The notes under the pieces were generated by a model, which saw only the letters and a program-made list of their open reading frames with translations, was not told the origin of the DNA and made no database searches. From NCBI GenBank assembly GCA_015488935.1, contig WFMU01000449.1, positions 1-5,094 of the forward strand: a stretch of 5,094 bases of DNA. Reading direction: 5' to 3'. This document shows, piece by piece, positions 1 to 5,094 of this stretch (position 1 is its first letter; each line of letters starts with the position of its first letter). A program made the position numbers and the translations under genes. The stretch comes from Flavobacteriaceae bacterium. Lineage in GTDB: Bacteria > Bacteroidota > Bacteroidia > Flavobacteriales > Flavobacteriaceae.

Positions 1-230
1 ATATTTTGGTTAGCGATTTATCTGAATTTGATTACCTTTTTAAAGATAATGATGCAGAAAAAAAAGAACAACAAAAAGAAGAAGAGGAAAGAATGATTAA
101 TTTTGAAAATAAAATGCCATTAGAAAAAAGAAGAACAACATCCAAGGGAAAAAATGAGAAAAGAAAAGTTATTAACAAAAGAATTCAACCATTATCAATT
201 AAAAAACGTCGTGAAACTAAAGGGAATTAG
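1..230 (+). CDS. C-terminal fragment of an unidentified protein with a charged tail (5' end outside window)
   Basis: The frame is open from the left edge (first full codon at 3) to a TAG stop at 228-230, so about 75 C-terminal residues are visible. A TTG at 6 could be read as a start, but with the frame open to the edge a gene entering from outside is more likely. The visible part begins with a short mixed segment (VSDLSEFDYLFKDND), passes into a Lys/Glu/Gln-rich stretch that should form a charged helix (around EKKEQQKEEEER), and ends in a strongly basic tail rich in Lys and Arg (KRRTTSKGK, later KKRRETKGN). There is no signal peptide or membrane segment in this part. Such a tail suits a cytoplasmic or nucleic-acid-binding protein, or the cytosolic end of a membrane protein; that is inference and I recognise no family. 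The gene runs into the next one with a short overlap, suggesting cotranscription. The coding call is moderately sure because A-rich DNA can give Lys/Glu-rich frames by chance. Confidence 0.55.
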   Translation, partial: ILVSDLSEFDYLFKDNDAEKKEQQKEEEERMINFENKMPLEKRRTTSKGKNEKRKVINKRIQPLSIKKRRETKGN

Positions 231-723
231 TATTTTTTTATTATTTGTTTCATTTTTGGGATGTTCTCAAAAAAGAAATGATAAAGATCAGCAAATGCCG
301 CAAAAGCAGCAAATAAACCAAATTATGAATAAATGGCACAAGGATGCTAAGGAAGCAAATTACGATGCCTTTTTTAATCGTATGAGCGATTCGGCATCTT
401 ATGTAGGTACCGATGAAAAAGAAACATGGAATAAAAAAGAATTTCAAACTTTTGCAAAACCTTTTTTTGACAAAAAGCAAACTTGGAATTTTAAAACAAT
501 AAAGCGAAGTGTTTATTTCTCTAAAGATAAAAATATTGCTTGGTTCGATGAAGTTTTAGAAACTTGGATGGGTGTTTGTAGAGGCTCTGGAGTTTTAGAA
601 AAAGAAAATGGAGATTGGTTAATTAAACATTACGTGCTTTCGGTAACTATACCTAATGACAAAATACAAAAAGTAGTGACCATTAAAAAAGATACTACTT
701 CTACAAATAATACACCAAACTAA
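211..723 (+). CDS. SnoaL/NTF2-like domain lipoprotein (nuclear transport factor 2 family)
   Basis: This is a protein of 170 residues from GTG 211, ending at TAA 721-723. The N-terminus MKLKGISIFLLFVSFLGCSQ is a compact lipoprotein signal: two lysines, a hydrophobic core, then an LGC lipobox with Cys18 as the likely lipidated residue. A polar linker rich in Gln, Lys and Asp follows. The rest looks like a SnoaL-like (NTF2-fold) domain: an amphipathic first helix (IMNKWHKDAKEANYDAFF), then SYVGTDEKETWNKKEF, a strand with IAWFDEVLETW, and the typical RGSGVLEKENGDWLIKHYVLS ending. NTF2-fold domains are small cones that bind or act on small molecules, or are purely structural; no substrate can be inferred here. 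ATG 154 in the same frame would add 19 residues, has AAGGG five bases upstream, but would overlap the upstream gene by 77 nt and lengthen the signal's n-region. GTG 211 gives a 20-nt overlap and a classic signal, so I prefer it. The protein is probably anchored in the cell envelope. The domain call is fairly sure; the exact start is not. Confidence 0.8.
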   Translation: MKLKGISIFLLFVSFLGCSQKRNDKDQQMPQKQQINQIMNKWHKDAKEANYDAFFNRMSDSASYVGTDEKETWNKKEFQTFAKPFFDKKQTWNFKTIKRSVYFSKDKNIAWFDEVLETWMGVCRGSGVLEKENGDWLIKHYVLSVTIPNDKIQKVVTIKKDTTSTNNTPN

Positions 724-749
724 ACCTGCTTATCTGTGATTTAGTTTTG

Positions 750-785
750 CCCCGAAGCCTCGGGGTTGAGTTTTGAGTTTTTTTT
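750..785 (+). terminator. Rho-independent terminator after the lipoprotein gene
   Basis: A perfect 6-bp stem CCCCGA (750-755) / TCGGGG (760-765) with loop AGCC lies 27 nt after the stop at 723. It is followed by T-rich DNA: TTTT at 771-774 and eight T at 778-785. The T-run begins some bases after the stem, separated by a tandem TTGAGTT heptamer (766-772, 773-779), so the geometry is slightly loose. It is the most GC-rich patch in an otherwise AT-rich spacer, which supports a functional hairpin. It should end transcription of the upstream gene pair and insulate the large gene downstream. Confidence 0.75.
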
Positions 786-1033
786 AATTGAGAATGAAAA
801 ATTAAGAACTCCCAAAAGCTGTTAAAAGAAAAACAGTAATATTAAAAAATATTGCTAAAAATGCAACCAAAAATTATTTATATAATTGCACAATACCAAA
901 CATAATCTAGACTAACTGTACACAGTATAAACATTCGTTTGTTAAAAACTTAATTATTAATTAATTCTAGATATAATAATAAATAATTATTTTATCCTAT
1001 TTTTGTTTCGTAACACTTAGTAATTTATTATAT
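786..1033. other. AT-rich intergenic region without a recognisable gene
   Basis: No plausible coding frame or RNA gene is seen here. Two weak inverted repeats are present: CTGTT (819-823) / AACAG (832-836) with an 8-nt loop, and AATATT (838-843) / AATATT (848-853) around four A. A perfect 12-nt palindrome AAATAATTATTT lies at 981-992, and TCTAGA occurs twice (906-911 and 966-971). Positions 949-995 are almost pure A/T, which fits an upstream promoter region. Given the base composition, these short palindromes may be chance. Confidence 0.5.
998..1005 (+). promoter_or_regulatory. Candidate Bacteroidota sigma-A type -7 element for the large surface-protein gene
   Basis: TATTTTTG at 998-1005 matches the Bacteroidota housekeeping -7 consensus TAnnTTTG exactly. 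Transcription would start near 1011-1013, leaving a leader of about 20 nt before ATG 1034. The matching -33 TTTG/TTG element is not present at the expected distance (about 973-978 reads A/T only); the nearest TTTG is at 938-941, which is too far. The site is therefore a half match in T-rich DNA and remains tentative. Confidence 0.35.
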
Positions 1034-4000
1034 ATGAAACAATTTTTCATAACTCTTTGGATAATAATGTCTGTAACTTTATCTTATGGACAGTGTATAA
1101 GTGAAGATTTTACATCCTTTCCAGATTGGACAAATAACGGAACAGCATCAGATAATACACATGCAGGTATAAGTGCTCCTTGTAGAGCTTTTGGTCCAGC
1201 AGATAGTATGATTTCTCCAGCAGTAAACAATCCAATGTTGTTAGAATTTTATCAAGATGCTAGTGGTGGTGGAAATGGAAAAAACGCAACCGTAGAATAT
1301 AGAATTGGAGCAGGAGCATGGGTACTTTTTCACACATTTGCAGTAACTACAGCAGGAAACACAGAAAGTATTAATTTAACCAATTTAGGTGGTGTAGATT
1401 TATCCATTCAAAATAATGTATCGTTTAGATTTAATTCCACTTTTTTTACATGGTATTTAGATGATGTGGTAGTAACTTGTGTAAGCGCTCCTTGTGTAGA
1501 ACCAACAGCACAAGCAAACTTTCATGCAAATTCACCAATAAATATAGCAACAACATCAGTAACGCTTAATTGGACCAATGGCGATGGTTTAAATAGAATT
1601 GTAGTTTTATCAGATACCAATGCAATAACATTTGCGCCAGTTGACAATACAACTTATACGGCAAACTCCGTTTACGGAACAGGTACAGCAGTAGCACCAA
1701 ATGAATTTATTGTGTATAATGGAAATAGCAATACTGTAGATGTTACAGGATTAACACCAGGAACAACCTATTACGCAACCATATACGAATACAATTGTAC
1801 CGTCGGAAATGAAGATTATTTAATAACAGGAACACCAACAACCGATATTTTTTTAACAGAACCAGAAAATCCAGCATCTTTTATAAAGCAATGTGTTAAC
1901 GATACAAGTATCGATTTGTCTTGGACTGCACCAAGTACAGGAAATTTTGATGGATATCTTTTAGTGGTAAGAGAAAATGCTGCACCACATAGTGTAAATA
2001 GTATCGATCCATCTTCTATTGTAGGAAGTAATTTAGACTATACATTAGCATCTACTTATGGAGGTACATTAGCATATACTCGAAATTTATACTTAGGTAC
2101 AAATACTTCTGCCACCGTTACAGGATTAACAGCAGGAAGTAACTATACATTTAAACTATTTACGTATGTAGATATTGGTGGTATTTTTGAATACTCAAAC
2201 GGAACTACCACAAGCCAAATAATGGCATTAGAAAATGTAACCAATGCTTTAGCAGTTGGAGGAAACGGACAAGCAACAATAACATGGACAAATCCTAATA
2301 ATAGTTGTTTTGATGAGATATTAATTGTAGTAAATGAAACGGCAGGAATAGGATTTACACCAAACGGAGACGGTACAGCATATACTGCAAATTCAAATTA
2401 TACAGGAGTAAATCAAGTTGTATATCAAAATAATGGAACAAACATTACCGTTACAAATTTAACCAATGGCACAACCTATTATTTCGAAATATTTGTACGA
2501 AATGGCACAACTTGGTCATCTGGAATAGAAGTGTCGGCAATACCAAATGTACAAACAATTTTTAATCCAGGAGATTTAGTAATTGTAGCTTACGATAATA
2601 AAGTAGGTACCGTAAACGATGTAGTTACAATCTTAACAATGGTAGATATTAATCCAAATACAAGTTTTTGGTATGCTAATGCAACCTACGAAATTGGAGC
2701 ACCAGCAAATGTGCGAACAGGCGAATGGCGATCCTGTAAAAATACATCAGACGCAGCAATTGGCGCACAGCGATTTACCTATACAGGTCCAGATATATTA
2801 CCAGCAGGTTCTACATTTTGTATTACCATAGATAACAGTCAAATATTAACCTCAGATTTTAGCGTACACCAAGCATCAGGTTCTGGAACCTACAATTTTA
2901 GTGATGGATTTATTCCCGCAGGTTTTGTGCCAAGCGTAAATATTAGTACATCCAATCCAGATTCCATTTTTTTAATGCAAGGCTCGTGGTCGGCAGATTT
3001 AGGAGGATACCGTACCTTTAATGGTACCGTTTTAGGAGGAATTCAAGACGGTGCAAACTGGTACACTATTGCAGATGATTTGTCTGGCGCATTAACAGTA
3101 CCACAACGTAGAACCTCTAGAATACCACCAGAAATACAATGCTTTGCAATTCAAGGAACAACTTCGCCAAGTAGTGGATTTGCATATTATAATGGTACAA
3201 AATCAGGAACACAAGTAGCCTTGTTAAGTAACATTGCAGATTTTACAACAAATTGGATACAAGGTGCAGGTACTTCTGCCGATGATGTTTCTGCCAATTC
3301 ATGTGTTGCAAGTTATACCTTTACAATTACAGGAACCGCAACTCCTGGCGTTTGGACAAATGCAAAAAATGACAACAATTGGTTTAACTGTGGTAACTGG
3401 GAGAATTTAACCGTTCCGAACGAAACCGTAGATGTAACCATTAATGCTTTATCTGGAACAGACCAAGCAGTTATAGATAATAATGCAATAGATGCAGATG
3501 TTTACAATAAAATTGCAAAATGTAAAAATCTGACCATTGCTGGAGAAAAAGTAATTTTAGAAAGTGATATAAATAACGTTTTAGAAATTCATGGAAATTT
3601 AACCATTACAAATGGAAAATTAGATATGGATGATAATAATAACAGTACCGCTGATGGAAAAATATTTTTGTACGGGAATTGGAATAATAGTTTGGAAGCT
3701 AGATTTTTACAAGGAAATGGAACCGTAGATTTTGTAGGAACAAATCCACAAAATATAATCTGTAATGCAGCAGCCGAAACCGAAGTTTTTTATAATCTAA
3801 TACTCGATAATAACTTTACAACAAATAATTTTAATTCGGATATCATAGCACAAGGACAACTAGAATTAACAACAGGAAAAACACTTTTAATAAAAGCAAA
3901 TCACTATGCTAGTATTACAAAAAATATTATTAATAATGGACAAATTACAGTAGAACACAATGGCTCCTTAGCACAACTAGAAAATGTAAGTGCAGATAAT

Positions 4001-5094
4001 AATTCTGGTGCAGGAACCTATATTGTACACAAAACTACAAAACCCTATGTAATGTACGATTATACCTATTGGTCATCACCAATAAAATCTGCAAATATAA
4101 ATACCGTTTACAGTGCAAGTCCATTAAATTATATTTATCGATTTAACACCCAAAATTTTTCGGATGAACATAGCGGTAATGGATTTCCGCAAACTACAGG
4201 AACAGCAGATTCTTTTGATGATACAGATAACGATTGGGAACACGATAATGGTGTGATGACACGAGGAAAAGGATATATTGTAATGGGCGAAGGAGCAACA
4301 TTCCCAGTACAACCACCATCGTTAGCAACAACAACACAAAGTGTAGTTTTTAACGGAAAAGTAAATAATGGTTTAGTAAATATGAATGTTTATTTAGATG
4401 AATTTAATACCACAAATGGTTCAGGAAATTCATTCAATAAAAATGATAACCTTATCGGAAATCCATATCCAAGTGCAATAGATGCAGCACAATTTTTAAG
4501 TACCAATACCAACCTTGGCGGAACCTTGTATTTTTGGACACACGATACTGCAATTAGTACAGGATTAACAGGACCAGATTTATACAATTTTACCAATGAC
4601 GATTATGCTATTTGGAATACCTCAGGAGGTGTTGCGGCACACGTAGGAAGTCCTACACCAACTGGTTTTATAGCATCTGGACAAGGATTTTTTGTAACTG
4701 CAACACAAAACGAAGTAATTCATTTTAATAACGATATGCGTGTAGCAACTAATAATAATTTGTTTTTTAGACCAAAAAATAGAGTTTGGTTAAACCTTAC
4801 AAATAGCCGTGGATTATTTAGACAAATATTAATTGGATTTTTTGAAAATGCTACCAATGGAGAAGATAGATTATACGATGGTCTAAGAATAGAAAATGGC
4901 AATAATTACGATTTCTATTCCTTATTGAATAATAAAAAAATGGCAATTCAAGGGTTGGCACCACTAACCGAAAACGAAATAATTCCTATTGGTGTAGAAA
5001 TAATAGAAGCAGGAACATTTAAAATAACAATTGACCATATAGAAGGTGAATTAGAAGATGTAAATATCTATATAAAAGACAAATTATTACACAC
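1034..5094 (+). CDS. Large multidomain secreted/surface protein with FnIII-like repeats and T9SS type C sorting domain (3' end outside window)
   Basis: One frame runs uninterrupted from ATG 1034 through the right edge: 1353 full codons and no stop. Residues 1-20 (MKQFFITLWIIMSVTLSYGQ) are a Sec signal peptide with likely cleavage before Cys21, which fixes the start; no Shine-Dalgarno site is visible, as is usual in this phylum. Modules in order: about 21-150, a beta-sandwich-like domain ending in WYLDDVVVTC (140-149); about 155-505, three FnIII-like repeats; about 510-768, a beta-rich module starting NPGDLVIVAYDNK with Cys568, 596, 703 and 757; about 774-1000, a segment with Trp774, Trp783, Trp789 and VP 794-795 leading into NLTI/GNLTI strands, resembling a beta-helix or adhesin stalk; about 1005-1240, a surface module with YWSSP (1012-1016), GKGYIV (from 1078), LIGNPYPSA (1140-1148) and GQGFFV (1216-1221); from 1250, RVWLNLTN... 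IQG... IYIKDK, the T9SS type C sorting domain. From the family I expect roughly 35-50 more residues. Export by Sec then T9SS is a strong inference; an adhesin or matrix role is plausible but not shown. No enzyme motif was recognised. The sequence is rich in Thr, Asn and Gly, with a marked preference for A-ending codons (ACA, GCA, GGA, GTA). Confidence 0.92.
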   Translation, partial: MKQFFITLWIIMSVTLSYGQCISEDFTSFPDWTNNGTASDNTHAGISAPCRAFGPADSMISPAVNNPMLLEFYQDASGGGNGKNATVEYRIGAGAWVLFHTFAVTTAGNTESINLTNLGGVDLSIQNNVSFRFNSTFFTWYLDDVVVTCVSAPCVEPTAQANFHANSPINIATTSVTLNWTNGDGLNRIVVLSDTNAITFAPVDNTTYTANSVYGTGTAVAPNEFIVYNGNSNTVDVTGLTPGTTYYATIYEYNCTVGNEDYLITGTPTTDIFLTEPENPASFIKQCVNDTSIDLSWTAPSTGNFDGYLLVVRENAAPHSVNSIDPSSIVGSNLDYTLASTYGGTLAYTRNLYLGTNTSATVTGLTAGSNYTFKLFTYVDIGGIFEYSNGTTTSQIMALENVTNALAVGGNGQATITWTNPNNSCFDEILIVVNETAGIGFTPNGDGTAYTANSNYTGVNQVVYQNNGTNITVTNLTNGTTYYFEIFVRNGTTWSSGIEVSAIPNVQTIFNPGDLVIVAYDNKVGTVNDVVTILTMVDINPNTSFWYANATYEIGAPANVRTGEWRSCKNTSDAAIGAQRFTYTGPDILPAGSTFCITIDNSQILTSDFSVHQASGSGTYNFSDGFIPAGFVPSVNISTSNPDSIFLMQGSWSADLGGYRTFNGTVLGGIQDGANWYTIADDLSGALTVPQRRTSRIPPEIQCFAIQGTTSPSSGFAYYNGTKSGTQVALLSNIADFTTNWIQGAGTSADDVSANSCVASYTFTITGTATPGVWTNAKNDNNWFNCGNWENLTVPNETVDVTINALSGTDQAVIDNNAIDADVYNKIAKCKNLTIAGEKVILESDINNVLEIHGNLTITNGKLDMDDNNNSTADGKIFLYGNWNNSLEARFLQGNGTVDFVGTNPQNIICNAAAETEVFYNLILDNNFTTNNFNSDIIAQGQLELTTGKTLLIKANHYASITKNIINNGQITVEHNGSLAQLENVSADNNSGAGTYIVHKTTKPYVMYDYTYWSSPIKSANINTVYSASPLNYIYRFNTQNFSDEHSGNGFPQTTGTADSFDDTDNDWEHDNGVMTRGKGYIVMGEGATFPVQPPSLATTTQSVVFNGKVNNGLVNMNVYLDEFNTTNGSGNSFNKNDNLIGNPYPSAIDAAQFLSTNTNLGGTLYFWTHDTAISTGLTGPDLYNFTNDDYAIWNTSGGVAAHVGSPTPTGFIASGQGFFVTATQNEVIHFNNDMRVATNNNLFFRPKNRVWLNLTNSRGLFRQILIGFFENATNGEDRLYDGLRIENGNNYDFYSLLNNKKMAIQGLAPLTENEIIPIGVEIIEAGTFKITIDHIEGELEDVNIYIKDKLLH
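1496..2545 (+). repeat. Three FnIII-like domain repeats within the large surface protein
   Basis: The encoded protein contains three diverged copies, roughly residues 155-270, 275-395 and 400-505. Each has a B-strand tryptophan (LNWTN in copy 1; LSWTAP with Trp297; ITWTNP with Trp418). Each ends with the E-F turn signature: VTGLTPGTTYY (237-247), VTGLTAGSNYTF (362-373), VTNLTNGTTYYF (473-484). Between these lies a shared extended segment with T-Y-T-A-N-S-x-Y or a variant, followed by a V-Y-N/Q or L-Y strand, longer than in a canonical 90-100 residue FnIII domain. At the DNA level the turn of copies 1 and 2 is nearly identical (1742-1763 versus 2117-2138, one mismatch), showing descent by duplication. 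Such domains usually act as spacers or binding modules in extracellular proteins. Boundaries are approximate. Confidence 0.75.
4781..5094 (+). other. T9SS type C C-terminal sorting domain (incomplete)
   Basis: The frame encodes RVWLNLTNSRGLFRQILIG (from residue 1250), then ENATNGEDRLYDG, YDFYSL, MAIQGLAPL (IQG at 1305-1307), IPIGVEI, AGTFKITID and IYIKDKLLH up to residue 1353. This order matches what I recall of the long T9SS sorting domain called type C, which ends many flavobacterial surface proteins and directs passage across the outer membrane by the type IX secretion machinery. It is distinct from the shorter type A (Por secretion) tail. The last conserved part, normally a Y-x-F ... GxFxxRF strand pair, lies outside the window. 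The IQG-L-APL segment differs from the IQGRALPF form I remember as common. Confidence 0.82.

Noticed and set aside
6..230. A complete small gene starting at TTG 6
   Set aside because: The frame is already open at the window edge, so the TTG is probably an internal leucine of a longer protein.
250..480. Minus-strand open frame inside the lipoprotein gene
   Set aside because: It lies antisense to a well-supported coding frame, encodes Phe/Ile/Cys-rich sequence that is simply the complement of Lys/Asn-rich codons, and matches nothing recognisable.
766..779. Tandem TTGAGTT heptamer as a regulatory repeat
   Set aside because: Only two copies exist, and they sit within the T-rich tail of the terminator, so chance low complexity is the simpler explanation.
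949..1000. AT-rich block with palindromes as a replication origin or attachment site
   Set aside because: There are no DnaA-box-like repeats, no iterons and no integrase or tRNA gene nearby; AT richness is expected upstream of a gene in this genome.
1091..1096. Cys21 as a lipoprotein cysteine in the large protein
   Set aside because: The residue before the cysteine is Gln, not the small residue needed in a lipobox; a signal peptidase I site after YGQ fits better and is common in flavobacterial secreted proteins.
4124..4902. Three minus-strand open frames (4124-4312, 4390-4596, 4720-4902)
   Set aside because: All are shadows of the large + strand gene, whose frame stays open and shows recognisable domains throughout this stretch.
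1..5094. A novel multi-gene system (defence, toxin-antitoxin, CRISPR, mobile element)
   Set aside because: The window has only a gene fragment, a small lipoprotein and one large surface protein; no array of repeats, transposase, integrase, nuclease or toxin-like pair is visible on either strand.

Overview
The window looks like a piece of a low-GC Bacteroidota chromosome, most likely from the family Flavobacteriaceae. Three things point there: strong AT richness, start regions without clear Shine-Dalgarno sites, and a very large secreted protein whose modules and C-terminal domain are typical of flavobacterial type IX secretion system (T9SS) cargo. The genus cannot be told from this sequence.

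Layout, all on the + strand. (1) Positions 1-230 hold the 3' end of a gene that enters from the left edge; only a charged, lysine/glutamate-rich C-terminal tail is visible and I do not recognise it. (2) A small lipoprotein with a SnoaL/NTF2-like domain ends at 723. I start it at GTG 211, where it overlaps the upstream gene by 20 nt; an ATG at 154 is the alternative. (3) A GC-rich hairpin with a T-run at 750-785 closes this pair. (4) Positions 786-1033 are AT-rich and non-coding, with weak hairpins and a Bacteroidota-type -7 promoter element at 998-1005. (5) From ATG 1034 to the right edge runs one uninterrupted reading frame of 1353 codons, still open at the end. It encodes a signal peptide, a beta-sandwich-like N-terminal module, three fibronectin-III-like repeats, a module of about 260 residues rich in aromatics and cysteines, a W-x-x-x-x-x-W 'NW...W..VP' beta-rich segment, a surface module, and most of a T9SS type C sorting domain.

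The big gene and the lipoprotein are separated by a terminator and a probable promoter, so they are probably independent transcription units. The large protein is best read as a cell-surface or secreted, possibly adhesive, multidomain protein exported by Sec and then by T9SS. No catalytic motif is recognisable in it. I see no mobile element, CRISPR array, RNA gene or defence system. The window appears to be ordinary flavobacterial genome, with a few points worth checking.
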